A stretch of DNA of 64,000 nucleotides from Bradyrhizobium sp. PSBB068 (GCA_016839165.1 CP069300.1:4836001-4900000); one strand, 5' to 3'; positions 20,017-30,118 are shown, counted from the first letter of the stretch. Numbers and translations: made by a program. Notes: generated from the letters alone by a model not told the origin.

Positions 20017-21855
20017 TTATGCGGACCTCGCCAACAGCCATTTCATGTTCAGGTATGGCCAGATCCGGCCAACGGATTCCCAATCCCAGCGCTGCGTTGC
20101 CGTCAAGTGGCCAACCGCCTGTCGGAGCGGCGCCTCGTCGACGAACTCGGCAAATGCCGGGACCTTCCGCTCGACCAGCTCCGCGGTCCAACCGGCCAAC
20201 GGTCCATTCAGCCATTCCGGCATCGGCGAGTTGAAGCCGACCTTGCGGCGCGCGGTGCGGATGCTTTCGGGCATCAGGTTCGCCATCGCCTGCCGCGCCA
20301 CCACCTTGGTCATGCCGTCGGCCGATTTGCTGGTTTCCGGCAGTGCCATCGTATAGGTCACCAGACGCCAGTCCATGAACGGCATGCGGACCTCGATCCC
20401 ATGGGCCATCGAGAGCCGGTCGAAATTGCGCAGAATGGTGGGCAGCGTGGTCGAGTGGAACATGCGGTAGAGACGCCGGTTCAGCGCCCCCCACGTATCA
20501 GGGAGTTCGTCGTTTTCGGCGACCAGCGGCAGCGCTGCGGGGATCGCGGTCAAGCCTCCCCGCAGGAAATAGCGCCCCTGGCGGCTGATCATCTGCGCGC
20601 GCAGGAAGTCGATGCCGCGCTGCGCCAGCCGCGATCGCGACATCAGCGCAGCCGCTGCGTTGCGGATCCGGAACGCGGCCGACTGTCCTTCCTGGAAGTA
20701 AGCGCCCATCAACTCGTCTGCGCCGTGGCCATCGAGCGACACGGTGACGTTCTGGCGCCGCAGCTCGCGATAGATCAGCCACGGCGCGCTGGGCAGCCCG
20801 ATATAGACGTCGTCATTATCGTCGAGGATGCGGTCAAGATCGGTGAGCGCATCGGCGCGCCCGATCTCGAGGAAGCTCGGTGCCACGTCGGCCCACGCCG
20901 CCGCCTCCTCCGCCATCGGCCGCTCGTCATTGCTGGCCCCCGGAAAGGTCGCGACGAAGGCATGCCGCCAGGCGGTGGAGTCTCGTGGCCCCATGCCGGC
21001 CTTCTCATGGCTCGCCATGGCGCAGATCACCGCGGACGAGTCGAAGCCGCCCGACAGGCAGGTCCCGATCGGCACGTCGCTGCGCATACGCAAGGCAACG
21101 GAATCCTGAAACAGGTCGCGAAAGCGCGCGACGCGTTCGGTCTCGGTTTGCGGGATCGCGGGCAGATGGTCCACGGTCCGCCACCAGCGGCGCACCTGTA
21201 CGCGGCCCTGGCGCAGCCACATGCAGTGGCCGCCTTGCAGGCGGCGAACCTGCGAATACAGCGTCCGCTCGCTGCCTTCGATTCCGAACGGGTCAAGCAG
21301 CAGCCGACGCGCCACGTCGATATCGAGCGACGTCTCGAGCAGCCCGCTCCGCGCCAGCGCCCGCTGCTCGGACGCGAACACGAACCGCTCGGATGACAAC
21401 GCGTACAGCATCGGCTTGATGCCGAAGCGATCGCGGGCAAGGAACAGCTCGTCAGTCGCCGTATCGTAGATCGCCAGCGCCCACATGCCGTTGAAGCGCA
21501 GCAGCATGTCCTCTCCCCAGGCCTGCCAGGCGGCAAGGATCACCTCGGTATCGGACTGGCTGCGGAACACCGCGCCCTTCGCCTCGAGCTCGCGGCGCAA
21601 TTCGAGGAAGTTGTAGATCTCGCCGTTGTAGACGATCACATGGCGGCCATCGCCTGACACCATCGGCTGATAGCCGCCCTCGCCGGGATCGATGATGGCA
21701 AGCCGGCGGTGGCCGAAGGCGACGTTTCGTTTCGCATTGAACCAGGTGCCTTCGCCGAACGGTCCGCGATGCGCGATCAGGCTGGTGAGTCGTGAGATCT
21801 CGGCCGGCTCGACGGGATTGCCCCGAAGATTGACGATGCCTGCGATACCACACAT
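20017..21855 (-). CDS. asnB: Asparagine synthase-like amidotransferase, copy 3 of 3
   Basis: A 612-residue class II amidotransferase. ATG 21855 followed by Cys-Gly-Ile provides Cys2; the open frame extends further upstream but is not coding there. Glutaminase motifs AHRGPFGEGTWF and VIVYNGEIYNF are present; the ATP PP-loop SGGFDSSA lies near residue 268, then DGHGADELMGAYFQEGQ. The DGHGADE loop differs from the GGDE of copies 1 and 2 and is typical of amidotransferases outside amino-acid synthesis. It is located 2 bp after the wzx stop and 3 bp before a glycosyltransferase. Confidence 0.9.
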   Translation of the reverse strand: MCGIAGIVNLRGNPVEPAEISRLTSLIAHRGPFGEGTWFNAKRNVAFGHRRLAIIDPGEGGYQPMVSGDGRHVIVYNGEIYNFLELRRELEAKGAVFRSQSDTEVILAAWQAWGEDMLLRFNGMWALAIYDTATDELFLARDRFGIKPMLYALSSERFVFASEQRALARSGLLETSLDIDVARRLLLDPFGIEGSERTLYSQVRRLQGGHCMWLRQGRVQVRRWWRTVDHLPAIPQTETERVARFRDLFQDSVALRMRSDVPIGTCLSGGFDSSAVICAMASHEKAGMGPRDSTAWRHAFVATFPGASNDERPMAEEAAAWADVAPSFLEIGRADALTDLDRILDDNDDVYIGLPSAPWLIYRELRRQNVTVSLDGHGADELMGAYFQEGQSAAFRIRNAAAALMSRSRLAQRGIDFLRAQMISRQGRYFLRGGLTAIPAALPLVAENDELPDTWGALNRRLYRMFHSTTLPTILRNFDRLSMAHGIEVRMPFMDWRLVTYTMALPETSKSADGMTKVVARQAMANLMPESIRTARRKVGFNSPMPEWLNGPLAGWTAELVERKVPAFAEFVDEAPLRQAVGHLTATQRWDWESVGRIWPYLNMKWLLARSA

Positions 21856-21857
21856 GT

Positions 21858-23405
21858 CTAGGCGGCCTTGAACGGCAAGAAGCGGGTGATGATGATGCGG
21901 AGATCCCGCCAGCAGACGGAGCGATAGGGACCCAGCTGCGACACGGCAACGGCGGCGACAAAGATCACCGCCGCCGATACGCCGTAGAGCGACACCACAT
22001 ACCACCATGACGGCGCGTGGTCGAATGATACATGGCCAAGCTGCGAGCGCAGCGCCAACGCAATCGCGACGCCGGTCCCGAGCGGGATCAGGACGAAATG
22101 CAGCATCCGCGACCACATCCCTGAAAGCCTGAAGGTACGCCGCAACAGCAGCACGGTGATCACCACCTGGGCGACCATGCCGACACAGGAGCTCCAGCCG
22201 GCCGCCTGCCAACCGAAAATCGGCAATGCGATGGCGCTGGTCGCCAGCGTGAAAAAGCCCGTGACGAGCGAGATCAGCGCGTTGTAGCTGGAGCGGCCCT
22301 GCGACAGCAGATAGTACGCGAACACGTTGGCGCTCGAGCCCAAGATTCCGCTGATCGCAAGCACCACCAGCACCAGCTGCGCCTCGGCGGCGACTTCGGC
22401 GCCGGTCCATCGATACAGCAACGCACCGGCGACCGGGATCAGACCACCCAGCGCGCTCGCGGCCAGGACGTTGAGAATCCACGACGAGCGCAGCAAGAGG
22501 TCGACCTTGCGGTCGTCATCCTCCTTCTGCAGCGTGCTGAAGAACGGGAACAGGATCTCGCCGATCTTCAGCACGCCGATATAGACCGCCTCCTCCAGCC
22601 GCTGCGCGACGCTGTAAAAGCCGACGAATTGCGGCTGCAGCAGCACGCCGAGCAGATAGCGGTCCGCCTGACCTGAGAACAGCGCGCCGCTTTGTGCCGC
22701 GACCTGCCAGCCGCCAAGCTTGACCAATGCCCGCAGCGCGCCTTGATCGAGCGTCGGCCGTGCTAGCCAATCGTTGATGGCGAGCCGCGACCAAGCGAGA
22801 GCCATCAGCAGATTTGTCGCAAAGCCCAGGGCCTGACAGCCGAGAAAGGTCGAGGCGCGCGGCGCGTGGGGGATCAGCAGCAGCATCGACATCGTCGTCA
22901 CCACTGTGCCGGTGATGCTGATCGCCGCGATCCGCCGATAGTCCTGACGTGCCGTGAATAGCGACTGGAAGACCGCGAACAGGCACTGGCATAGCCAACC
23001 GGCGCCGGCCAGCGCGAAGGCAAGCCCAAGGTCGTCACCGGCCGGACCTCCGAGGTGAAATCCCAATCGTGCGAGCGGCGCTCCGGCAAAGGCAAGCAAT
23101 GCCGCGATCACACTGCCCCCGGCTACGGCGAGCGCAAGGGCGGTCGCGAAAAACCGCCGTGCCGCGTCGCGATCGGACGGCTCCAGCCGTTGCGCGAGTT
23201 CGCGCGCGGTCGAGAGGCCAAGCGCATTGCTGAACATCAGCGCCGGCGCGACACAGGCGGTCACCAAACCCGCGACGCCGAACGCGGCAAGGCCGAGCCG
23301 GAGAATCACGAACGGGAGAATCGCCAGATTGAGCAGAACCGCGACCGCAAACGCGGTCGCATTCCATGCCGAGTTACCGAGCAGATGGGATGGACCCCTC
23401 TTCAC
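21858..23405 (-). CDS. wzx: Polysaccharide flippase (Wzx/MATE-like, MVF superfamily)
   Basis: An integral membrane protein of about 515 residues with 12-14 hydrophobic segments in the Wzx/RfbX arrangement. The core carries QADRYLLGVLLQPQFVGFYSVAQRLEEAVYIGVLKIG, shown here in part: ADRYLLGVLL and GFYSVAQRLEEA are the hallmarks near the middle of oligosaccharide flippases. It would flip lipid-linked repeat units. The start is unsure: GTG 23405 is used; GTG 23474 and an ATG at 23600 are in frame but add non-hydrophobic sequence with no support. It is the first gene of the leftward wzx-asnB3-transferase set. No Wzy polymerase is recognised nearby. Confidence 0.85.
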   Translation of the reverse strand: MKRGPSHLLGNSAWNATAFAVAVLLNLAILPFVILRLGLAAFGVAGLVTACVAPALMFSNALGLSTARELAQRLEPSDRDAARRFFATALALAVAGGSVIAALLAFAGAPLARLGFHLGGPAGDDLGLAFALAGAGWLCQCLFAVFQSLFTARQDYRRIAAISITGTVVTTMSMLLLIPHAPRASTFLGCQALGFATNLLMALAWSRLAINDWLARPTLDQGALRALVKLGGWQVAAQSGALFSGQADRYLLGVLLQPQFVGFYSVAQRLEEAVYIGVLKIGEILFPFFSTLQKEDDDRKVDLLLRSSWILNVLAASALGGLIPVAGALLYRWTGAEVAAEAQLVLVVLAISGILGSSANVFAYYLLSQGRSSYNALISLVTGFFTLATSAIALPIFGWQAAGWSSCVGMVAQVVITVLLLRRTFRLSGMWSRMLHFVLIPLGTGVAIALALRSQLGHVSFDHAPSWWYVVSLYGVSAAVIFVAAVAVSQLGPYRSVCWRDLRIIITRFLPFKAA

Positions 23406-23717
23406 CGCTATGCCCGCTTTCGGTCCATCGCTTCGATACGCCTCAAGTGCCTCTTCCAAAAGGGCAAAACCCACTCGGCTTGGCGACGGGCTAGCAGCCG
23501 GCGGAGTGATTGTCGAGGGTTGGCGGACGGCGGGGCCGCGAGCACACGTCGGACCGGCCGAAACGGGCCGCCGAGGCAGGGCCGATCTCGGCGGAACCAT
23601 GCCGGTTTGCTTCCAGTTCCGGTTTGTTGTCCGGGTAACGGTTGGAAAGGCCTGCCAAATTGTCTAAGTCAGAGTGACCGAAGCCCCAGAGCGGCCCGCC
23701 AAACAAGAGGTGTCTCA
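23406..23717. other. Intergenic region between wzx and the CoA-transferase
   Basis: This 312-bp divergent region must hold the promoters of both units and perhaps the true wzx start. I see no convincing -35/-10 pair, no copy of the GTTC-N7-GAAC palindrome and no conserved coding sequence. Confidence 0.5.
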
Positions 23718-24911
23718 ATGCCCTTTCCCCGCGCATCCCAAGCCCTGTCCCGCTTCACCGTGCTGGATTTGACCCGGGTCCGGTCTGGGCCGACCTGCGT
23801 GCGCCAGCTCGCCGACTGGGGTGCCAACGTGATCAAGATCGATGCGCTGCTGGAGGACGGCGGCGGCGAGCAGCCGGGCGGCCCGCGCGGGGGATCGGAC
23901 TTCCAGAACCTGCACCGAAACAAGCGGGCCATGACGCTGAACCTGAAGGACCCCAAAGGGCTCGAAGTGTTCAAGCGGCTGGCCGAGCAGGCTGACGTCG
24001 TCGTCGAGAACTTCCGGCCGGACGTCAAGGCCAAGCTCGGCATCGACTATGAGAGCATCCGCCAGATCAATCCGAAGATCGTCTATGGCAGCATCTCCGG
24101 ATTCGGCCAGGACGGTCCCTATCACAAGCGCCCGGGCTTCGATCAGATCGCACAGGGCATGGGCGGCCTGATGTCGGTGACCGGCGCGCCCGGCGAAGGT
24201 CCGATGCGCGTCGGCATTCCCGTCGCCGACCTGACCGCGGGGCTGTTTTGCGCGCTCGGCATCCTCACCGCGCTGCTGGAACGTGACGTCTCCGGCGAAG
24301 GCCAGTGGGTGCAGACCTCGCTGCTGCAGGCGCAGATATTCATGCTGGATTTCCAGGCGGCGCGCTGGCTGATGGAGAAGGAAGTCGCCAAGCAGGCCGG
24401 CAACAACCATCCGACCTCGATCCCGACCGGCGTGTTCAAGACCTCCGACGGCTACATCAACATCGCCACGACAGGCGGACGGATCTGGGAACGGTGCGCC
24501 CAGGCGATCGGCGCGCCCGACCTGATCACCGACCCCAACTATGCGACTGCGCCGGCGCGCTCGAAGAACCGCGACGCGCTGAATGCGCGGATCAACGCGC
24601 TGACCGAGAAGAAATCGACCGAGACCTGGGTGCAGGAGCTGAATGCCGCCGGCGTGCCGTGCGGGCCGATCTACTCGATCGACCAGATGTTCGAGGATGC
24701 CCAGGTCAAGCATCTCGGCATGGCCCAGCGCGTGCCGAACGACGAGAACCGGGACATCCAGCTGGTCAGCCAGCCGGTGACGCTGTCGCGGACGCCGAGC
24801 AAGATGGTGGCGCGTCCACCGGAGTTCGGCGAGCAGACCGAGGAAGTGCTGGCCGAGTTCGGTTTCGGCAGTGACGAGATCGCCGAGCTACGTCAGCGCA
24901 AGGTCGTTTGA
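23718..24911 (+). CDS. Class III CoA-transferase (CaiB/BaiF family)
   Basis: A 397-residue CoA-transferase that moves CoA between carboxylic acids through an enzyme-bound mixed anhydride. VLDLTRVRSGPTCVRQLADWGANVIKI is the family N terminus (given in part: LADWGANVIKI), ENFRPDVKAKLGIDYES and YGSISGFGQDGPY follow, and the catalytic aspartate is D171 in PVADLTAG. AAGAGG precedes ATG 23718; upstream open frame is not conserved. It ends 4 bp from the convergent tctA gene. Substrate unknown; formyl-, succinyl- and other acyl-CoA donors all occur in the family. Confidence 0.88.
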   Translation: MPFPRASQALSRFTVLDLTRVRSGPTCVRQLADWGANVIKIDALLEDGGGEQPGGPRGGSDFQNLHRNKRAMTLNLKDPKGLEVFKRLAEQADVVVENFRPDVKAKLGIDYESIRQINPKIVYGSISGFGQDGPYHKRPGFDQIAQGMGGLMSVTGAPGEGPMRVGIPVADLTAGLFCALGILTALLERDVSGEGQWVQTSLLQAQIFMLDFQAARWLMEKEVAKQAGNNHPTSIPTGVFKTSDGYINIATTGGRIWERCAQAIGAPDLITDPNYATAPARSKNRDALNARINALTEKKSTETWVQELNAAGVPCGPIYSIDQMFEDAQVKHLGMAQRVPNDENRDIQLVSQPVTLSRTPSKMVARPPEFGEQTEEVLAEFGFGSDEIAELRQRKVV

Positions 24912-24915
24912 CGCC

Positions 24916-26427
24916 TTAGGCCTTTGCCGGCCGCAGCAGACGCGCGACGCCGGCGAAGGCCCGATCGATCACCGGCCAGAACAGCAGCAAGATCGCCAGT
25001 GTGGTGATCGTGCCGACCAAGCCGTTCGACCAGAACACCTTCATGTCGCCACCGGAACCGATCATCGACAGCCGGAACGCGTCCTCGGCGCGGCTGCCGA
25101 GCACCAAGGCAAGCGTGAACGGCGCCAGCGGGATGCCGATCTTCTTGAAGACGTAGCCGACGACGCCGAAGCCCAGCATCAGCCAGATGTCGAACATCGC
25201 ATTCTGGATCGCGTAGGCGCCGATCGCGCAGGACACCACGATCATCGGGGCGACCGCCGCGAACGGCACGCGGAGGATCGATGCGAAGATCGGCACCGTG
25301 GTCAGCACCAGCACGAGGCCGACGACGTTGCCGAGATACATCGAGGCGATCAGGCCCCAGACGAAATCCTTGTGCTCGACGAACAGCAGCGGGCCGGGAT
25401 TGAGGCCCCACACCATCAGGCCGCCGAGCAGGATCGCGGCCGTGCCCGAGCCGGGAATGCCGAGCGCAAGCATCGGCAGCAGCGCGGAGGTGCCGGACGC
25501 GTGCGCAGCGGTCTCCGGCGCGAACACGCCTTCGATGCGGCCCTTGCCGAAGCTTTCCTGATCCTTGGAGAAGCGCTTGGCGAGATTATAGCCCATGAAG
25601 GAAGCCGCGATCGCACCGCCCGGCGTGATGCCGAGCCAGCAGCCGATCACCGATGAGCGCAGCAGGGTCACCCAGTATTTCGGCAGGTCCTTCCACACCG
25701 ACAGCACCACGCGCAGGGAAATGCCGGCGGCGTGTCCACGCAGCGCCAGGCGCTCCTCCATCGTGAGCAGGATCTCGCTGATGCCGAACAGGCCGATCAC
25801 GGCGACGAGGAAGTTGATGCCGCGCAAGAGCTCCGCCGAGCCGAAGGTCATGCGCAATTGCCCGGACACCGTATCCATGCCGACACCGGCGAGCAGCAGC
25901 CCGAGCGACATCGAGATGACCGTCTTGTGCTTGGCTTCGCGGCCGAGGCCGACGAACGAGCAGAAGGTCAGGAGATAGACCGCGAAGAATTCCGGCGGCC
26001 CGAACTTCAGTGCGAACGACGAGATCATCGGCGCCAGGAAGGTGATCAAGAGCACCGCGACCAGCGAACCGATGAAGGAGGAGGTGAACGCCGCGGTGAG
26101 CGCTTCGGCCGCCCTGCCCTGCTGCGCCATCGGATAGCCGTCGAACGTGGTCGCAACCGACCAGGCTTCGCCGGGGATGTTGAACAGGATCGAGGTGATG
26201 GCGCCGCCGAACAGCGCACCCCAGTAGATGCAGGACAGCATCACGATCGCCGACGTCGGGTCCATCGTGAAGGTCAACGGCAGCAGGATCGCGACGCCGT
26301 TCGGGCCGCCGAGCCCGGGTAGCACGCCGACGAAGATGCCGAGCACGAGCCCGACCATCATCAACAGCAGCGTCTTCCACGTCAAAAGGACGGCGAAGCC
26401 GTGCAGCAGGAGACCGAAAGCTTCCAT
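24916..26427 (-). CDS. tctA: Tripartite tricarboxylate transporter, large permease TctA
   Basis: A 503-residue membrane protein with the TctA hallmarks GVLPGLGGPNGVAILLPL near the N terminus and a second, similar loop LGITPGGAIAASFMGYNLAK halfway, reflecting the internal repeat of the family. Around 11-12 hydrophobic segments are visible. ATG 26427 is preferred over upstream ATGs because the family begins with MEAFGLLLHG-like sequence. It works with TctB (22 bp upstream) and the TctC binding protein encoded beyond mtnP-mtnA to import carboxylates using an ion gradient. Confidence 0.92.
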   Translation of the reverse strand: MEAFGLLLHGFAVLLTWKTLLLMMVGLVLGIFVGVLPGLGGPNGVAILLPLTFTMDPTSAIVMLSCIYWGALFGGAITSILFNIPGEAWSVATTFDGYPMAQQGRAAEALTAAFTSSFIGSLVAVLLITFLAPMISSFALKFGPPEFFAVYLLTFCSFVGLGREAKHKTVISMSLGLLLAGVGMDTVSGQLRMTFGSAELLRGINFLVAVIGLFGISEILLTMEERLALRGHAAGISLRVVLSVWKDLPKYWVTLLRSSVIGCWLGITPGGAIAASFMGYNLAKRFSKDQESFGKGRIEGVFAPETAAHASGTSALLPMLALGIPGSGTAAILLGGLMVWGLNPGPLLFVEHKDFVWGLIASMYLGNVVGLVLVLTTVPIFASILRVPFAAVAPMIVVSCAIGAYAIQNAMFDIWLMLGFGVVGYVFKKIGIPLAPFTLALVLGSRAEDAFRLSMIGSGGDMKVFWSNGLVGTITTLAILLLFWPVIDRAFAGVARLLRPAKA

Positions 26428-26449
26428 GTTTCGAAATCCTGTCGATCGC

Positions 26450-26992
26450 TCAGTAACCGAAGGCCGCTTCGAGCGGCCCCTTCGGCATGATGACATCGAA
26501 TGCGATGTCGAAGGTCACGAACATCGCGGCGGTGAAGATGAAGGCGGTGAGCAACGACTTCCACAGGGCGATCTTGCCGACGACGCGCATGAAGCCCGCG
26601 ATCAGGAGGAAGCTCGCGACATAGAGGCCGAGATATTGCGTGGCGAGGCAGAACAGGAATGTCGGCGCGAACACCGCCATCACCCGGCGAAGCTGCGCCC
26701 GGGTGACGAAGGTCTCGACAGCCTCCCGGCGCGACACGAAGGCGGCGCCCAGGCCATAGAGGCTGGCGGCGCCGAGGATCACCGAGAGGTAGAACGGAAA
26801 ATAGCCCGGCTGCGGTCCGGTCGAGTCCCACGAGGCGCCGGTGCGCCAATTGTCCCAGCCGAGCACCAATGCGAGCGCAAGCAACAGCAGCGAGACGACG
26901 ATGTCGACGAAGCCGGTCGAGACGACGGTCGGCGAATTTTCTTCAGGCGCGGTCGGATCGTCGACGACGATCTCAAGATCGGTGTTGGACAT
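26450..26992 (-). CDS. tctB: Tripartite tricarboxylate transporter, small permease TctB
   Basis: A 180-residue protein with four hydrophobic segments (DIVVSLLLLALALVLGW, YLSVILGAASLYGLG, FAPTFLFCLATQYLGLYV and FIFTAAMFVTFDIAFDVIM), the topology of TctB. STGPQPGYFPFYLSVI is the conserved loop after the first segment. ATG 26992 is chosen; a TTG at 27046 would add 18 residues. The gene sits 76 bp after mtnA and 22 bp before tctA. Confidence 0.88.
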   Translation of the reverse strand: MSNTDLEIVVDDPTAPEENSPTVVSTGFVDIVVSLLLLALALVLGWDNWRTGASWDSTGPQPGYFPFYLSVILGAASLYGLGAAFVSRREAVETFVTRAQLRRVMAVFAPTFLFCLATQYLGLYVASFLLIAGFMRVVGKIALWKSLLTAFIFTAAMFVTFDIAFDVIMPKGPLEAAFGY

Positions 26993-27068
26993 GGGCTCGA
27001 CGGTCTGGGTTGCGACGGCAACGATTGGGATAGCGCGCAGATGCAATCACCGTCAATGCAGCCTTCAG

Positions 27069-28166
27069 CTAACTGGACCGTTCGGGAAACGCGCTCGCAA
27101 GCGCAGCACGATTCGCATCGAGGACGCCGCGCTCGGTGATCAGACCCGTCACCAGCCGCGCCGGCGTGACGTCGAAACCGAAATTAGCGACCGAGGAGCC
27201 ATCCGGAACCACGCGCACGGTTTCGATCCGTCCATCCGCCGTGCGCCCGGTTAGGTGTGTTACCTCGCTGGCCGCGCGCTGCTCGATCGGGATCTGTTTG
27301 ATGCCATCGTCGATACGAAAGTCGATGGTCGGCGACGGCAGCGCGACATAGAACGGCACGCCGTTGTCGTGTGCCGCCAGCGCCTTCAGATAGGTCCCGA
27401 TCTTGTTGCAGACGTCGCCATTGGCGGCGACGCGATCGGTGCCGACGATCGCCAGATCGACCATGCGGTGCTGCATCAGATGGCCGCCGGTGTTGTCGGG
27501 GATCACGGTGTGCGGCACGCCGTGATGACCGAGCTCCCAGGCGGTGAGCGAGGCGCCCTGATTGCGCGGGCGCGTCTCGTCGACCCAGACATGGACCGGA
27601 ATGCCGCGATCATGCGCCTGGTAGATTGGTGATGTCGCCGTTCCCCAATCGACGGTTGCAAGCCAGCCTGCGTTGCAATGGGTCAGGACGTTGACCGGCT
27701 CGCCCGGCTTCTTGGACGCGGCGATTGCCTCGATCAGGCCGAGCCCGTGGCGGCCGATCTCGCGGTTGATCTCGACATCCTCGTCGGCGATTGCGCGGGC
27801 GCGGGCGTAGGCCGCGTCCACCCGGGCCGACGCCGCGAGCGGCGCGAGCGCCCGCTGCATCTCGTCAACAGCCCATCTCAGATTGATCGCGGTCGGCCGC
27901 GTCGCGGCCAGCATCTTGCCGGCATGGTCGAGCGCCGCGTCGGAAGCATCTGATCGCATCGCGAGCGCCATGCCGTAGGCTGCGGTGGCGCCGATCAACG
28001 GTGCGCCGCGGACCAGCATCGAGCTGATCGCCTCGCCGGCCTCATCAGCGGTCGTGAGTCTGGCCACGATGAATTCGTGCGGCAGCCGGCGTTGATCGAT
28101 CGCGCCGACCGACCAGCCGTCAGGCTCGAGCCAGATGCTGCGAAAATGTCGTCCGTCGACCTTCAT
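27069..28166 (-). CDS. mtnA: Methylthioribose-1-phosphate isomerase
   Basis: MtnA isomerises 5-methylthioribose-1-phosphate to methylthioribulose-1-phosphate in methylthioadenosine salvage. The 365-residue protein shows [30 protein letters not shown] with the catalytic Cys near residue 164, [17 protein letters not shown], and [19 protein letters not shown] with the catalytic Asp near residue 243. These are diagnostic for MtnA versus eIF2B relatives. ATG 28166 overlaps the mtnP stop as ATGA. No mtnK, mtnB, mtnC or mtnD is in the window; the pathway after this step is open. Confidence 0.93.
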   Translation of the reverse strand: MKVDGRHFRSIWLEPDGWSVGAIDQRRLPHEFIVARLTTADEAGEAISSMLVRGAPLIGATAAYGMALAMRSDASDAALDHAGKMLAATRPTAINLRWAVDEMQRALAPLAASARVDAAYARARAIADEDVEINREIGRHGLGLIEAIAASKKPGEPVNVLTHCNAGWLATVDWGTATSPIYQAHDRGIPVHVWVDETRPRNQGASLTAWELGHHGVPHTVIPDNTGGHLMQHRMVDLAIVGTDRVAANGDVCNKIGTYLKALAAHDNGVPFYVALPSPTIDFRIDDGIKQIPIEQRAASEVTHLTGRTADGRIETVRVVPDGSSVANFGFDVTPARLVTGLITERGVLDANRAALASAFPERSS

Positions 28167-29038
28167 GCGCCTAACACCCGTCCGGCGACTGCATCGAGCT
28201 TGGCGAGCAGATGCAGATCGCGCGCCGCGGGCGCCGTGATCAGCGCGGTATCGAGCGCGCGATCCGACCCGATCGGACACGGCTCGTGCTCGCGCGGGAA
28301 ATCCCGCGCCAGCCGCGCGACCAGCGCCTTGGCCTTCTCGGCGTTCGAATTCAGCACCCGGATGATATCCTGCACGGTCACGGCATCATGCGCCGGATGC
28401 CAGCAGTCGAAATCGGTGACCATCGCCACGCTGGCGTAGCAGATCTCGGCTTCGCGGGCGAGCTTGGCTTCGGGCATGTTGGTCATGCCGATCACCGAAT
28501 AGCCCTGCGCCTTGTAGGTCAGGCTTTCCGCGAGTGAGGAGAATTGCGGCCCCTCCATGCAGAGGTAGGTGCCGCCGCGTGCGAACGCGATGGCTTCAGC
28601 TTCGGCGGCGGCCGCGAGATGCTTCACCAGCAGCGGCGACACCGGATGCGCCATCGAGACATGGGCGACGCAGCCCTTGCCGAAGAACGAGCTCTCGCGC
28701 TTGTGGGTGCGATCGACGAACTGATCGACCAATACGAAGGTGCCCGGCGGCAGCTCCTCCTTGAACGAGCCACAGGCGGACAGCGCGACGAGGTCGGTGA
28801 CCCCTGCCCGCTTCAGCACGTCGATATTGGCGCGATAGTTGATGTCGGACGGCGACAGCGCGTGACCCGGACCGTGCCGCGGCAGGAACACGATCGGCAA
28901 CCCCGCCATCTCGCCGCGGCGCAGCGGCGCCGACGGCTCGCCCCAGGGACTTGCGACCGCTTCCTCGCGGACGTTTTCCAGGCCCGGCAGATCGTAGATG
29001 CCGGATCCGCCGATGATCCCCAACACGGCTTTGGTCAT
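28163..29038 (-). CDS. mtnP: S-methyl-5'-thioadenosine phosphorylase
   Basis: MtnP cleaves methylthioadenosine with phosphate to adenine and methylthioribose-1-phosphate. The 291-residue protein carries [14 protein letters not shown] at the N terminus, [20 protein letters not shown], the [20 protein letters not shown] loop, and [18 protein letters not shown] near the nucleoside site. The SACGS...GMTNMPE combination supports MtnP rather than purine nucleoside phosphorylase. ATG 29038 is taken as start; mtnA follows with a 4-bp overlap. The pair lies between tctC and tctBA on the same strand. Confidence 0.93.
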   Translation of the reverse strand: MTKAVLGIIGGSGIYDLPGLENVREEAVASPWGEPSAPLRRGEMAGLPIVFLPRHGPGHALSPSDINYRANIDVLKRAGVTDLVALSACGSFKEELPPGTFVLVDQFVDRTHKRESSFFGKGCVAHVSMAHPVSPLLVKHLAAAAEAEAIAFARGGTYLCMEGPQFSSLAESLTYKAQGYSVIGMTNMPEAKLAREAEICYASVAMVTDFDCWHPAHDAVTVQDIIRVLNSNAEKAKALVARLARDFPREHEPCPIGSDRALDTALITAPAARDLHLLAKLDAVAGRVLGA

Positions 29039-29131
29039 GATCGCTCCACGGCTAGCCGAACGTCCGGCCATACTGCGGCGCAGTAATCACCGCGCCGCCG
29101 CCGCATGCAAGCCAATTCCGGACCGCGTGCG

Positions 29132-30118
29132 CTATTTTGCGACAAAGCCCGCTGCATTCATCAGCGTGGCGTTCTGCTTGTCGTCGTCCTCGAGGAACTC
29201 GACCATGTCCTTGCCGGTGAGGAAGATCGGCTTCAACGCCTGCTTCTCCATGTAGTCCTTGTATTCCGCCGTCTGCGTCACCTTCTGGAACAGGTCGACA
29301 TAGAATGCCTGCTGCTCCTGGCTCACCTTGCCCGGCAGGAACATCGCGCGCAGCATCAGATACTGCACGTCGAGCCCTTCCTCCTTGCAGGTCGGGATAT
29401 CGTTCCAGGATTGCGTCTCGGTGACCTTGGTCTTGTAGGAGATGCGCTCCTTGTCGAACACACAGAGCGCACGCACCTGACCGGCACGCCAGACTTCGAG
29501 GTTCTCGCTGGGATTGTTGACGTTGGACTCGGTGTGGCCGCCGACCAGCTGGGTCGCGGCCTCGCCGCCAGACTTGTACGGCAGGTAGGAGAACTTCGCG
29601 CCGGTCTTCTGCTCCATGAAGACGGTCAGCACGTGGTCCTCGCGCTTGGAGCCGGTGCCGCCCATCTTGAACGGTGCGCTCGCCGCCTTCGCGGCATCGA
29701 TGAACTCCTTCACGGTCTTCGGACCGGAGACGTTGTCCCACAGCACGAACTGGTCGAGCGCGATCACCGACACCGGCGTGAGGTCGCGCCAGTTGAAGGG
29801 GATCTTGGCCGACAGCGGCAGCATGTAGATCAGCGAATAGGCGATCAGCACCTTGTTGGGATCGCCCTCGCTGGACTTCATGTACATCAGCGCTTCCGCA
29901 CCCGACGCGCCACCCTTCAGCGACACCACCATCGGCTGCTTCATCAGATTGTTCTTCTGGATCGCCGCCTGCATCATACGCGCCATCTGGTCGGAGGCGC
30001 CGCCGGCGCCGGCCGCAACCACGATCTCGACCGGCTTGCTCGGCTCCCAGCCGGCAAATGCCGGCGTGCTCAAGAGCAAGGCCGCGATGGCAGCCGTGGC
30101 TTTCACAATCTGTCCCAC
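29132..30118 (-). CDS. tctC: Tripartite tricarboxylate transporter substrate-binding protein TctC (Bug family)
   Basis: A 328-residue periplasmic binding protein. The N terminus ATAAIAALLLSTPAFAG is a Sec signal peptide with cleavage after AFA. WEPSKPVEIVVAAGAGGASDQMAR is the Bug-family opening (part: VEIVVAAGAGGASDQ), and PFKMGGTGSKREDH is the ligand-loop region. GTG 30118 follows GGGAAGAAAC. It heads the tctC-mtnP-mtnA-tctB-tctA strand run. The imported ligand is unknown; the presence of mtnPA does not prove that it is sulfur-related. Confidence 0.9.
   Translation of the reverse strand: MGQIVKATAAIAALLLSTPAFAGWEPSKPVEIVVAAGAGGASDQMARMMQAAIQKNNLMKQPMVVSLKGGASGAEALMYMKSSEGDPNKVLIAYSLIYMLPLSAKIPFNWRDLTPVSVIALDQFVLWDNVSGPKTVKEFIDAAKAASAPFKMGGTGSKREDHVLTVFMEQKTGAKFSYLPYKSGGEAATQLVGGHTESNVNNPSENLEVWRAGQVRALCVFDKERISYKTKVTETQSWNDIPTCKEEGLDVQYLMLRAMFLPGKVSQEQQAFYVDLFQKVTQTAEYKDYMEKQALKPIFLTGKDMVEFLEDDDKQNATLMNAAGFVAK

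Noticed and set aside
19309..21396. A 695-codon plus-strand open frame across the CgeB-like and asparagine synthase genes
   Set aside because: It spans two well-supported minus-strand genes and shows only Arg/His/Gln-rich sequence without motifs.
23406..23600. N-terminal extension of the Wzx-like protein to ATG 23600
   Set aside because: The added residues are Pro/Arg/Ser-rich, not hydrophobic, and no ribosome-binding site is visible; wzx proteins normally begin close to the first membrane segment.
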